Of a DNA stretch of 33,595 nucleotides, positions 15,522 through 24,391 are shown piece after piece. Numbering within the stretch: position 1 is the first letter of the stretch; every line of letters starts with the position of its first letter. Made by a program: the position numbers and the translations under genes. Source of the DNA: Candidatus Aminicenantota bacterium (GTDB taxonomy: Bacteria; Acidobacteriota; Aminicenantia; Aminicenantales; Aminicenantaceae); the NCBI GenBank assembly GCA_029882525.1, contig JAOUKO010000007.1, positions 1 to 33,595 of the forward strand, read 5' to 3'. The notes below the pieces were generated by a model. The model saw only the letters and a program-made list of their open reading frames with translations. It searched no databases and had not been told where the DNA came from.

Positions 15522-18293
15522 TTGCCCAAAAAAGATTCTTCCAAGACATTGACCAGCCGAGGGGAAAACCAGTATTCTCTTGTCACCACTAAACTCTATG
15601 TTCCGCGCCTCCGTCCTTACGTGGTGTCCCGCCCCCGTCTTCTGGATAAACTCGATGAAGTGAAAGACCGCAAGCTGGCCTTGGTCTCTGCTCCGGCTGG
15701 CTTTGGGAAGACGACACTTTTGAGCGACTGGATCAACCAGAGTCGTATCTCGGCGGCCTGGCTTTCGCTTGACAGTGGAGATAATGACCATGTGCACTTC
15801 CTGGTATATATGATTGCAGCGCTTCAAGGCCTCGGAAAAAATATAGGCCAGGCAGCAGCAATGATGCTCCACACTCCTCAGCCTCCTCCGGTTGAAACGG
15901 TGCTGGCCGCCCTGATCAATGATATTTCTACTCTTCCCAAAGATTTTGTCCTGGTTCTCGATGATTACCATGTGATCACTGCTGGACTGGTTCATCAGGC
16001 CATCCAGTTCCTGCTCGAACATCTCCCGCAAAACATGCATCTTGTCATCGCCAGCCGTTCTGATCCTCCCCTGCCGCTGGGCCGTTTACGCAGCCTGAAT
16101 CAGCTGGCTGAGTTACGGGTCACTGATCTCTGCTTTACCACTGATGAGACTTCTATTTTCTTCAACAAGAAACTGAACCTGGGGCTTTCTCGCGGAGAAA
16201 TAGTCATGCTGGAATCACGGATTGAAGGATGGATTGCAGGACTGCAGTTGGCGGCTCTTTCCATTCAGGATCGAGAAGACAGGTCAGGTTTCATCAGGGA
16301 CTTCAGAGGAGATAACCGCTACATCTTCGATTATTTGATGGAAGAAGTCTTGAGCCGCCAGCCAGAGGATGTCCAGAATTTTCTCCTGCAGACTTCCATC
16401 CTGGACCGCCTTTCCGGATCACTCTGTGATGCCGTGACCAAACAGAGGAACAGCCAGAAGATGCTCAATCACTTGGAAAGGGCTGATCTGTTCATATTCC
16501 CTCTGGATGACGGACGGCAGTGGTTCCGGTATCATAACCTTTTTGCAGATTTGCTTCAACATCGATTGGAACAGGCCCAGGGTAAGCTTGTGGCTGAACT
16601 TCACCGGAGGGCGGGTGAATGGTGTGTCAGTAACGGGTTAAAAGATCAGGCAGTCAATCATGCGCTGGCTTCAGGGGATGCAGAATGGGCGGCCCGCCTG
16701 ATCGAGGAGATCGCTGAGTCCATATGGGATCGTGGGCAGCAGATTAAGTTGTTGAAATGGTTTGAGGCTCTTCCTGACGAGAAGATCAATTCCAGTATTT
16801 TGCTTTCTGTCTTACATGCCCGAACACTCAATATAAGCGGCCGTCTTGAAGCTGCAGAGAAAATTCTTCAGCATGCTGAAAGCAGGCTGAAATCTGTAAA
16901 AGAAGGATTCGCTATAGATTTCTCACCCGATTCTGAGCATACGTACACACTTGGCAAGAATGAATTTCAGGGCCGGATTTCTGTGATTCGGGCATTCATA
17001 GCTGCCTATAGAGGGGAAATGCTCCGTGTCATGCAGCATGCCCGTCAGGCATTGGTATCTCTTCATGAGAAGGACTTGATGTGGCGTGCTGTGGCGGCGA
17101 CCACTTTGGGCTTTGTTCATGGCTGGAGTGGAGACGGTGATTTGATGTCGGCCCGGTACGCTTTTGCTGAGGCCGAAAAGGTCAGCGAAGAGGCTGGGAA
17201 CACCTATTTTTACCTGTTCGCCAGTTCCTGCCATGCTGGTATTGACGGTCTTCAGGGCCGGTTGAATCAGGCCGAGCAAGCCTATCAAAGGCTTCTGAAA
17301 TTTGCGGAAGAAAAGGGAATGCTGCAGACAAGCCTGGCCGGTTCGATTTATGCGGCCTGGGGAGGTATTATCCTTGAAAGGAATGACCTTGAGGAAGGAG
17401 CGCGCTTGATAGAGAAAGGACTCCGATTGGCCTTGTTGGGGCATGACGTTGTGGTCATCGCCAGCTCCCGCCTCCATCTGGCTCGAGCCCTGGCTGTCAA
17501 AGGAGATTTAGCCGGAGCCCAGAGAGTCATCGAGGAGATCGAGAAATCGGCTTCTGAATTTGCCATGCCTCCCTGGATCCAGCATGCTGCCTCTGCTTTT
17601 AAAGCTGAGATCTGGCTTGCCAGCGGAAACAGAGAGGCGGTTTCCCGTTGGGTACAGGAGCGGAACTTGGGAATCGATGATGAGCTGACGAACCGGAGAG
17701 AAAGTGAGCACATAGTCCTGGCGCGGTTTCTACTGGCCCAAGGCAAGTTGGATGAAGCGGAACATTTGCTCGACCGGTTGATCCAGAGCGCGGAGGCTGG
17801 GACTCGAATTGTGTCGCTGATATGGGTTATATTGCTCAAAACCCTGGCTCTGGATAGAAAAGGAAAAATGGATTTAGCCCTGGATGAGTTGAAAAAGGTC
17901 CTGTTCCTTGCCGAGCCGGGAGGTTTTATCATCAGTATTGTTCATGAAAGCTCCAGAATTGCCGAGTTATTGGAGAAGGTCCTTGAGCAGGCAGAAAGCG
18001 TGCAGAAGGGAAAAAGACCTGAATTTTCACGAAGCTATATAAAGAAACTACTGCTGGCGTTTAAAAGTACCGCTCCGCCAAAAACAGAAGGCATCCCGGG
18101 AGAGCCTCTGAGCGAGAGGGAACTGGAGGTTTTGCACTTCATCGCAGCCGGGCTGACAAACCAGCAGATTGCCAGAAAACTCTTTGTTTCCTTGAATACC
18201 ATCAGAAGCCATACCAAAAACATCCACAGCAAGCTCAACGTCCACAGCCGGACTCAAGCCGTTGCCCGTGCCAAAGAATTAGGGATTTTGTAA
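15522..18293 (+). CDS. MalT/LAL-type LuxR-family transcriptional activator
   Basis: Large ATP-dependent regulator, 923 residues, in the usual LAL range. An N-terminal STAND NTPase has Walker A APAGFGKTTL near 57-66 and Walker B VLVLDDYH near 143-150, followed by the family segment LVIASRSDPPLPLGRLR. The middle, about 400-800, is TPR-like helical repeats that normally bind an inducer. The C-terminal LuxR helix-turn-helix (about 862-923) contains LSERELEVLHFIAAGLTNQQIA and SLNTIRSHTKNIHSKL. In the family, ligand and ATP drive multimerisation and activation; the inducer here is unknown. The only workable start is TTG 15522, with AAGG upstream, because an in-frame stop at 15507-15509 closes the earlier ATG. 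Likely targets are the divergent ABC operon or the downstream envelope genes. Confidence 0.92.
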   Translation: MPKKDSSKTLTSRGENQYSLVTTKLYVPRLRPYVVSRPRLLDKLDEVKDRKLALVSAPAGFGKTTLLSDWINQSRISAAWLSLDSGDNDHVHFLVYMIAALQGLGKNIGQAAAMMLHTPQPPPVETVLAALINDISTLPKDFVLVLDDYHVITAGLVHQAIQFLLEHLPQNMHLVIASRSDPPLPLGRLRSLNQLAELRVTDLCFTTDETSIFFNKKLNLGLSRGEIVMLESRIEGWIAGLQLAALSIQDREDRSGFIRDFRGDNRYIFDYLMEEVLSRQPEDVQNFLLQTSILDRLSGSLCDAVTKQRNSQKMLNHLERADLFIFPLDDGRQWFRYHNLFADLLQHRLEQAQGKLVAELHRRAGEWCVSNGLKDQAVNHALASGDAEWAARLIEEIAESIWDRGQQIKLLKWFEALPDEKINSSILLSVLHARTLNISGRLEAAEKILQHAESRLKSVKEGFAIDFSPDSEHTYTLGKNEFQGRISVIRAFIAAYRGEMLRVMQHARQALVSLHEKDLMWRAVAATTLGFVHGWSGDGDLMSARYAFAEAEKVSEEAGNTYFYLFASSCHAGIDGLQGRLNQAEQAYQRLLKFAEEKGMLQTSLAGSIYAAWGGIILERNDLEEGARLIEKGLRLALLGHDVVVIASSRLHLARALAVKGDLAGAQRVIEEIEKSASEFAMPPWIQHAASAFKAEIWLASGNREAVSRWVQERNLGIDDELTNRRESEHIVLARFLLAQGKLDEAEHLLDRLIQSAEAGTRIVSLIWVILLKTLALDRKGKMDLALDELKKVLFLAEPGGFIISIVHESSRIAELLEKVLEQAESVQKGKRPEFSRSYIKKLLLAFKSTAPPKTEGIPGEPLSERELEVLHFIAAGLTNQQIARKLFVSLNTIRSHTKNIHSKLNVHSRTQAVARAKELGIL

Positions 18294-18334
18294 AAATATC
18301 TTATTCCATTCCCGTGTATTTTTCACCCTTTAAA

Positions 18335-18380
18335 ATCACATCTTCGTGTGATGACACTCACATTCAAGGTTTCGTATATT
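18335..18380 (+). promoter_or_regulatory. Palindrome and weak promoter after the LAL gene
   Basis: ATCACA-TCTTCG-TGTGAT (18335-18352) is a perfect 6-bp inverted repeat with a UUCG-like loop. It touches a possible promoter, ATGACA (18351-18356), 18 bases, TATATT (18375-18380). It may be an operator for the downstream operon or an RNA hairpin ending the LAL transcript. No T-run follows, so a terminator is less likely. Confidence 0.35.
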
Positions 18381-18409
18381 CTAAATGAAAAGAATGCGCG
18401 AGATGCAAA

Positions 18410-18607
18410 ATGAAAGAAAAAATCATGAGTAGAAAAAGAGATTCCGAATTTATAAAAAAGGTAAAGCTTGAAGACATTCGTTTATCCACAAGAGATGGAA
18501 AGAGTTTAGCGTCGGTCATCGTTTTCATAAAGGCCAATAGCCTGGATGCGAGGAAAAAAAATGAAAAAAGGAACAAAGCACATTCTCCCCATGTACTACA
18601 TAATTAA
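18410..18607 (+). CDS. Doubtful small ORF, 65 residues
   Basis: Lysine-rich short ORF with no motif I recognise. A stretch LSTRDGKSLASVIVFIKANS looks protein-like, but there is no Shine-Dalgarno, and the last 47 bases overlap the better supported gene at 18561. It could be a real leader peptide, a decayed gene or chance. Confidence 0.2.
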   Translation: MKEKIMSRKRDSEFIKKVKLEDIRLSTRDGKSLASVIVFIKANSLDARKKNEKRNKAHSPHVLHN

Positions 18608-18806
18608 AGTGGAGGGATGCCTGGATAAAAAATGGGCAGATTGGTTTGAAGGGATGGCGATGAGCTGCGAAGGAGAAGTGACCGTCCTCGAAGGCCCGGT
18701 GAAAGACCAGGCCGCCTTGCACGGATTGCTTGCCCGGGTCCGGGATTTGAACCTGATATTGATATCAGTGGAGCGCGTCGAACAGGGTCAGAAGAGGAAG
18801 AAATGA
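18561..18806 (+). CDS. Small conserved protein of unknown function
   Basis: Product of 81 residues from ATG 18561, which has GAGGA about 7 bases upstream; an earlier ATG at 18546 is less well placed. After a short basic start it reads YYIIKVEGCLDKKWADWFEG, then a strand ending in VTVLEGPVKDQAALHGLLAR and VRDLNLILISVERV. I recognise this pattern (acidic Trp-rich front, then GPVxDQAALHGLL and RDLxLxLxSV) from short hypothetical proteins found in many bacteria. They have no known function to my knowledge. No signal peptide, so cytoplasmic. Its stop overlaps the next start by 4 bases (ATGA), so it is coupled to the methyltransferase-like gene. Confidence 0.75.
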   Translation: MKKGTKHILPMYYIIKVEGCLDKKWADWFEGMAMSCEGEVTVLEGPVKDQAALHGLLARVRDLNLILISVERVEQGQKRKK

Positions 18807-19483
18807 ACGACAAGATTTTGAAGAGAACGCTGCAGATTCTGTTCCAGATCATTATGATCGCCACGATTCTGTTTGTGTCCTCAGGCCGGCTGGATTGGTG
18901 GATGGCCTGGATCTATATTAGCCTGTTTATTATCGGTGTAAGCATCAACATGATTATTTTGGTCCACAGAGATTCGGGATTGATCGAGGAACGCTCAGAG
19001 ATTAAAGCCGACACAAAGAAATGGGATTTTTGGCTCGCCGGTTTTTTCAGCCTTATGTCGAGTGTCACACTGCTCATTTCTGGATTGGACATCCGCTTCG
19101 GATGGTCTGAGGAGATTCCTTCTGTCCTCCAGTTCGCAGCAATGGTGTTAGTTGCGTTGGGATCTGCTCTTGGAAGCTGGGCCATACTCTCGAATCCTTT
19201 TTTTGCCTCGACTGTCCGCATCCAGTCCGAACGGGGACATGCTGTCATCTCGCATGGTCCTTATCATTATGTCCGACATCCCGGATACAGTGGATGGATT
19301 CTCACTGGGATGGCTTTGCCCGTGATGCTTGGCTCGTTATGGGCGCTCATCCCTGCAGGGTTGACAGCGATCATCCTCATCATCCGCACCGGACTGGAAG
19401 ACTGGACATTGAGAAGAGAATTACCTGGTTATGAGGAGTATTCACAGAATACTCACTTTCGTTTGGTCCCCTATGTGTGGTAA
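18803..19483 (+). CDS. Isoprenylcysteine methyltransferase-like membrane protein
   Basis: Integral membrane protein of 226 residues with about five helices. The C-terminal part carries the ICMT/PEMT-type signature GPYHYVRHPGYSGWILTGMA (about 150-170) and ends ELPGYEEYSQNTHFRLVPYVW, where RxELPGYxxY is a typical tail. These residues bind S-adenosylmethionine and the lipid-like substrate in the family. Bacterial members have mostly unknown substrates; a small hydrophobic or lipid-linked molecule is the usual guess. It is joined to the small gene before it by a 4-base overlap and followed 45 bases later by the LolA-like gene, suggesting work in the envelope. Family certain, reaction uncertain. 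Confidence 0.88.
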   Translation: MNDKILKRTLQILFQIIMIATILFVSSGRLDWWMAWIYISLFIIGVSINMIILVHRDSGLIEERSEIKADTKKWDFWLAGFFSLMSSVTLLISGLDIRFGWSEEIPSVLQFAAMVLVALGSALGSWAILSNPFFASTVRIQSERGHAVISHGPYHYVRHPGYSGWILTGMALPVMLGSLWALIPAGLTAIILIIRTGLEDWTLRRELPGYEEYSQNTHFRLVPYVW

Positions 19484-19528
19484 AAATATCCATTAAAAAG
19501 AGAAAAGCGAGTCATCGGAGGAAACGGG

Positions 19529-20290
19529 ATGAAAAAAATAATGATTTCGGGATTGATTGTTTTACTTATCGCTCCGGGTTTATTCGGACAGGAGCTGACC
19601 GGAGAGGAGATCATTCAAAAAGTCAATGACCAGTTCAATGTCGATACAAGCTATGCGAAATCGAAGATGACGATTACCACCTCTTCGGGTCAGAAGCGCA
19701 CTTTTATCTCCGAGTCTTGGAGCAAGGATAAAGGAGAGAAGAACCTTGTCCGCTATCTGGAGCCAGCCCGTGTCAAAGGGCAGGCTGTGTTGATGCTGAA
19801 CAACGCCGACGATATCTGGATGTACTTTCCCCGGACTCAGCGCGTCAGGAAGCTGGCCTCCCATGCCAAGAAGCAGAAGATGCAGGGAAGCGATTTCTCC
19901 TATGAAGACATGGGAGGCGGTGATGCTTTTATCGAGGAATTCACCACAAAAAGGCTCGAGGACGAAAAGATGGAGAGGCATGATTGTTACAAGCTGGAGC
20001 TCACCCGAAAACCGGACAGCGATAGTTCGTATTCACGCCTTATCATCTGGGTGGTTAAAGAGAATTTCGTGCCTATAGTCATCGATTATTATGACGAGGA
20101 TGATCCGGATTATCACCTGAAGCGGTTGGTTCAGAGCAATCTCCGGGTCATTGACGGCATCCCGACAGCGATGAAGGCGGTCATGCATAACAAAAACGAC
20201 AACACCCAGACGGAGATGGAAATTCTGGAAGTGAAGTTCAATGTCACCCTGGATGACACAATGTTCACTGAGAGGGAATTGAAAAAATGA
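19529..20290 (+). CDS. LolA-like outer-membrane lipoprotein-sorting protein
   Basis: Periplasmic protein of 253 residues with a Sec signal (cleavage near LFGQ, residues 19-22). The body is a half-barrel LolA/LolB-like fold: an N-terminal helix (GEEIIQKVNDQF), then antiparallel strands including MTITTSSGQKRTF, DDIWMYFPRTQRVRKL and YKLELTRKPDSDSSYSRLII. This matches the LolA-like family annotated as outer membrane lipoprotein-sorting proteins, which are usually encoded beside RND/MMPL exporters, as here. It probably carries a lipid or lipid-like molecule through the periplasm. GGAGG lies 7 bases before the ATG. Its stop overlaps the barrel gene start by 4 bases, so the two are co-translated. 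Confidence 0.88.
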   Translation: MKKIMISGLIVLLIAPGLFGQELTGEEIIQKVNDQFNVDTSYAKSKMTITTSSGQKRTFISESWSKDKGEKNLVRYLEPARVKGQAVLMLNNADDIWMYFPRTQRVRKLASHAKKQKMQGSDFSYEDMGGGDAFIEEFTTKRLEDEKMERHDCYKLELTRKPDSDSSYSRLIIWVVKENFVPIVIDYYDEDDPDYHLKRLVQSNLRVIDGIPTAMKAVMHNKNDNTQTEMEILEVKFNVTLDDTMFTERELKK

Positions 20291-21477
20291 AGAAAGGAAT
20301 AATTTTACTTGTCGCCACTCTTTTTACTTTGAGTTCGCTTTTTGCTCAGAAGGGGGTGGACATCTTTGGCTACTATGAATCTCAGGCGAGCGGCGCCCAG
20401 GTTCAGGACGATTTTTGGCTCCTTTACTCCAATAAACTCCGCGTGGATCTCAAATCCAGCCTGTCCGATAAAGTCACCTTTGCCGCCAATTTCGACTACA
20501 TCACCTATCACGGCAAGACCATGTGGAACATCCTGGATTTTCTGCCTGACCAAGCTGTGGCCGAAGTCCCGCCTGGAATGGAGGATTATTACGTGCTTCC
20601 GTTCTCGGACAGGCATTTTCTCGATAATGCCTACATCAAGCTTTCTTTCAAATATTTTGACCTGACTGCCGGGAAGCAGCAGATTTCTCTGGGAACTGGC
20701 TATGTCTGGAACCCGACCGATGTCTTCAACATCAAAGAGCTTTTCGACCCGACCTACGAGCAGCCCGGGCATAACGCAGTCCGGCTGGATGTTCCGCTGG
20801 GAACCGCCTATACCTTCACAGCTCTCTTCTCACCCGAGGATAACTGGCAGAATTCAGCCAAATTGGCTCAGTTGAAGGGAAGGATTTCTCATTTTGATTA
20901 CGCCATCACCGCCATCGAGAAAGTCTGGCTCTTTCATGATTACACACAGTTCGACCCGGCAAATATGTCCTTCCTGGAACTCCCTGAAAAACGGCAGCTC
21001 CTCGGAGCGAGCACAGCCGGCGAGCTTCTGGGGCTGGGTGTCTGGGCCGAGTACGCCTACAACTGGATGGAGAATTCCGATGATTTCTACGAGCTGGTGG
21101 TGGGCACGGATTACACCTTCAATTTTCAAACCTACCTGATGATTGAGTATTACCGCAACACCTTGGGCAAGACCGATTACATGGATTACAAGCTCAATGA
21201 CTGGATGCGTCTTATGGCCATGGAGCAGAAGGCCATCACCCGCGACCAGGTGTATGTCTCCATCCAGCATCCGGCCACTGATTTGCTGAATGTTGGACTG
21301 TCCGCAATCTACAGCATTTCCGACAAAAGCACAGCTCTGGTGCCCACCCTGAGTTACAGCTTCTCGGATAATGTGGAGATTTTTGCCTACCTGAATTTTA
21401 ACTTCGGCCAGGAAGGGAAGGCCTTTTCCAAAAAAATGGGGAACGGGGGATTGATAAGGGTCCGTGTCTATTTTTAG
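20287..21477 (+). CDS. Predicted outer-membrane beta-barrel protein
   Basis: Product of 396 residues with a Sec signal (cleavage after LFA, about residue 20). It has alternating strands rich in Tyr, Phe and Trp, and a C-terminal strand GGLIRVRVYF whose final Phe is the usual outer-membrane insertion signal. The segment FDLTAGKQQISLGTGYVWNP and later strands such as NVEIFAYLNFNFG fit a porin-like or DUF1302-like barrel. It lies between the LolA-like gene (4-base overlap) and the RND exporter gene (25-base gap), which points to a role as the outer-membrane end of one transport route. I do not recognise a closer family. Confidence 0.82.
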   Translation: MKKGIILLVATLFTLSSLFAQKGVDIFGYYESQASGAQVQDDFWLLYSNKLRVDLKSSLSDKVTFAANFDYITYHGKTMWNILDFLPDQAVAEVPPGMEDYYVLPFSDRHFLDNAYIKLSFKYFDLTAGKQQISLGTGYVWNPTDVFNIKELFDPTYEQPGHNAVRLDVPLGTAYTFTALFSPEDNWQNSAKLAQLKGRISHFDYAITAIEKVWLFHDYTQFDPANMSFLELPEKRQLLGASTAGELLGLGVWAEYAYNWMENSDDFYELVVGTDYTFNFQTYLMIEYYRNTLGKTDYMDYKLNDWMRLMAMEQKAITRDQVYVSIQHPATDLLNVGLSAIYSISDKSTALVPTLSYSFSDNVEIFAYLNFNFGQEGKAFSKKMGNGGLIRVRVYF

Positions 21478-21502
21478 CTGATCAAGGGAAAGGAAAAGGA
21501 CA

Positions 21503-24355
21503 ATGAGAGAAAAAATCTTGAAGACACTGGCACATTGGCATACCGCTCATCCCTGGAGAATGACGCTTGTCGTTATTCTTTTAACCATCCTCTTTGCGGC
21601 CTTTGCCAGACGGCTCGCTGTCACCACTCGCACCTCAGACCTTTTGCCTGAAAAGGACCCTAAGGTCGCTCAATTCAACAGGATCATCGAAGAGTTCTCC
21701 ACGGCCACAAGCATCGTCGTCGTTATTCAAGGCGAAGAAAGACGCATCAAAGAGTTTGCCGATCAGCTGGCCCCCCGGATTCTGGAAGCCAGAGACACGG
21801 GCAAGAACGATTCGCTCCAGGAAAAGATAGACAAACTCCAGAGGAAGATAGATAAATTGGGGAAAAAAGAGAGATCAGAGGCAAAAATCGCAAAGCTGGA
21901 GTCCACGATCAGAGAGTTGCGCTCCCAGATGAATTATAAGCTGTTCCAGCGTGTCGACTACAAGGCGCCGATTGAATTCCTTAAAGAGCACATGCTGATG
22001 CTGGTCAAAGAAGAGGACCTGACAAATTTGAAGGACATCTTCATGGGTCCCAACCTGGTAGATTTGATCCCCAACATCAACAATTCCATGGAAAAGGAGT
22101 ATGTTGGACAGGAAGAATCCATATCCACAAGAGAGAAAGAAGACGGAGCCTGGGGATTCCTGGACGGGATCCAGAATCTCATTCTCCTGCTGCAGAAAGC
22201 CTCTGAAGGCGAGGAAGTTCCTGATGAGGATGTGCGCGCAGCTGCGGATAAGATTCTTTTTGGCGAGCCCTACCTTCTCTCCTATGATAAAACAGCTCTC
22301 CTACTGAACGTCATTCCCGCCTTCACTCTGATGGACAGGGATTACATCATGTCAGGGACAAGGACAGCTCAGTCTATTCTCGATGATCTGTTAAAGGATT
22401 TTCCGGATATCGAGGCAGGGTTGAGCGGGTCAATCCCCAAGGAACATGACGAGCAGGTCTATGCCCAGCAAAGCCTGGGCTACACCACGGTGATTGCCAT
22501 GCTGGCCATTCTCATCCTGCTCATGGTTTCCTTCAGGATGTGGGTGGCTCCGGTATTCGCCATAGCCAACCTTCTTGTAGGCGTGATCTGGGCGCTGGGA
22601 AGCGCCTTTATCGTGGTCGGCCAGCTGAACTTGGTCACCTCAACCATGGCTGTCATCATCCTCGGGCTGGGCATTGATTTCTCCATCCATCTGATATCTG
22701 GATTCACAGAGCACCGGGCCGCAGGAGAGAGCATCGCTCAGGCCATGGAGGCCGCGTTCATGAAAAGCGGGAAAGGGATCGTCACGGGTGCGGTAACGAC
22801 ATCCTGTGCGTTTTACGCCCTGGCTATCAGTCAATCTCGCGGGATGAAAGAAATGGGGCTTGTCATGGGAACAGGCCTGCTGGCCATCCTTCTCGCCACC
22901 TTTCTTGTGCTTCCTGTCCTGCTTGTCTTGCGCGCCAGGCTCAGGGATAAGAGGCTCCAGAAAAAAGGAGTGACAAAGCTCGAAAGAGACATCTCCTTCC
23001 GAGTTCTGGGGAGAGCGTGCGATTGGCTGGGCAGACATTATGTCTTCACCATCATCACATCGCTCGTCATAAGTGTCTTCTTGATCTGGGCCGCATTCCA
23101 GATCAGATGGGACTATGATTTTCGGAACATGGAGCCCAAAGGGCTCGTTTCCGTTGAGCTCATTGATACAGTAGTCGAAAAATTTGACCTGAGCATGGAC
23201 TACGCTCTGGTCACAACCGACAATGTTCAAGACTCCTATGAGCTGGCCAAAGAATACCGAGAGCTGGGTTCAGTGGCCATCACTGATGACATCTCGGTCT
23301 TCGTCCCCTCTCCAGAGCAGCAGCAGGAGAGGATTCCCCATATCGACGAGATCCGTGGAAAGATCCAGTCAGCCACGGTGAATCATGCCTTCCTCCCGGA
23401 TGAGCTGGAGACTTTCAAGAATGAGATCGAGCGTCTGGAGATGAACATCATGGAGATGCAGGATATGGCCTTTATCGGAGGACAGGATAAGGTGGATAAC
23501 AAGTGCAAGGAAATTGTCGGAGATCCCGAGAACCCGGATTCACCGAACATCATCCGAAAGCTCCTGCAGCTTCTGGATGGGGATGCTTCAGAGGTGAGAC
23601 AAGGACTGTCCACATTCCAGAAGAGCTTCGCGCCTCATTTCAAACAATCCATCATCAGGATGAGCTCCATTGAACCTATCCATCTGGAAGAGCTGCCGAC
23701 CTCCATCTTGGACCGGTACAGCAATAAGGCCAGGAATCAATTCCTGTTATCCGTCTATCCGGCTGGAAGCATCTACGATGGAGAGTTTCTCAAGCGCTTT
23801 GTGAACGACGTGGAAAGTGTCAGCGAGAGGGCCACAGGAGTACCGCCCTTATCCATAGCTCTGCTCAGAATTTTCGGACGCGATGGACGCAATGCCATCA
23901 TTTTGACCCTGATTGTCGTCTTCCTCCTTCTCTGGGCAGACTTCAGCAGTCCGAAGAGGTCACTGATAGCGATGATCCCCCTGGCCTTCGGTGTGTTCTG
24001 GATGGTCGGCCTCATGTATCTCGTGGGGATCAAGCTTTCCCTGATGAGCGTCATGGGCCTTCCTCTGATCATCGGTATCGGCATCGATGATGGAGTGCAC
24101 ATCATGCACCGCTGGAGGCACGAAGGAAACGGACGGCTGAGGATCGTTTTTGCCAGCACTGGAAAAGCGATCTTGCTTACATCCCTGACCACAATGCTCG
24201 CCTTCGGGTCTCTGATCTTCTCCGCCTTCCCGGCCTGGGGACAGTTCGGGGGAGCGCTCTTCTTGGGCGTAGGCGGATGCTTCATAACCACAGTGGTCAT
24301 CCTGCCTGGAATCCTGGGTTGGATCGGCAGAAGAAGCAACCGGAAAAAAGACTGA
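21503..24355 (+). CDS. RND/MMPL-superfamily exporter
   Basis: Inner-membrane transporter of 950 residues with the RND plan: one helix near residue 20, a large periplasmic loop, a helix bundle about 326-485, a second periplasmic loop and a second bundle about 796-945. Each bundle has the proton-relay motif: GLGIDFSIH with Asp392 and GIGIDDGVH with Asp862-863. It is shorter than AcrB (about 1040) and resembles the lipid-handling branch (MmpL, HpnN-like). A charged coiled coil at about 103-143 is inserted in the first periplasmic loop. With the LolA-like and barrel proteins it probably extracts or moves a lipid from the inner membrane. The start follows GGAAAAGGA. The downstream gene converges 36 bases after the stop. 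Confidence 0.92.
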   Translation: MREKILKTLAHWHTAHPWRMTLVVILLTILFAAFARRLAVTTRTSDLLPEKDPKVAQFNRIIEEFSTATSIVVVIQGEERRIKEFADQLAPRILEARDTGKNDSLQEKIDKLQRKIDKLGKKERSEAKIAKLESTIRELRSQMNYKLFQRVDYKAPIEFLKEHMLMLVKEEDLTNLKDIFMGPNLVDLIPNINNSMEKEYVGQEESISTREKEDGAWGFLDGIQNLILLLQKASEGEEVPDEDVRAAADKILFGEPYLLSYDKTALLLNVIPAFTLMDRDYIMSGTRTAQSILDDLLKDFPDIEAGLSGSIPKEHDEQVYAQQSLGYTTVIAMLAILILLMVSFRMWVAPVFAIANLLVGVIWALGSAFIVVGQLNLVTSTMAVIILGLGIDFSIHLISGFTEHRAAGESIAQAMEAAFMKSGKGIVTGAVTTSCAFYALAISQSRGMKEMGLVMGTGLLAILLATFLVLPVLLVLRARLRDKRLQKKGVTKLERDISFRVLGRACDWLGRHYVFTIITSLVISVFLIWAAFQIRWDYDFRNMEPKGLVSVELIDTVVEKFDLSMDYALVTTDNVQDSYELAKEYRELGSVAITDDISVFVPSPEQQQERIPHIDEIRGKIQSATVNHAFLPDELETFKNEIERLEMNIMEMQDMAFIGGQDKVDNKCKEIVGDPENPDSPNIIRKLLQLLDGDASEVRQGLSTFQKSFAPHFKQSIIRMSSIEPIHLEELPTSILDRYSNKARNQFLLSVYPAGSIYDGEFLKRFVNDVESVSERATGVPPLSIALLRIFGRDGRNAIILTLIVVFLLLWADFSSPKRSLIAMIPLAFGVFWMVGLMYLVGIKLSLMSVMGLPLIIGIGIDDGVHIMHRWRHEGNGRLRIVFASTGKAILLTSLTTMLAFGSLIFSAFPAWGQFGGALFLGVGGCFITTVVILPGILGWIGRRSNRKKD

Positions 24356-24357
24356 AT

Positions 24358-24376
24358 GGCCGTCTGGCCGCTTTTT
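24358..24376 (+). terminator. Short terminator of the RND operon
   Basis: GGCC (24358-24361), loop GTCT, GGCC (24366-24369), with a flanking U-G pair, then GC and five T (24372-24376). The stem is short but GC-only, and the T-run is well placed 3 bases after the stop codon. Confidence 0.45.
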
Positions 24377-24391
24377 CCATGTTGTTAAAAA

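Noticed and set aside
22640-23230. Minus-strand ORF of 196 residues inside the RND gene
   Set aside because: Antisense to conserved transmembrane segments of the exporter; no start signal.
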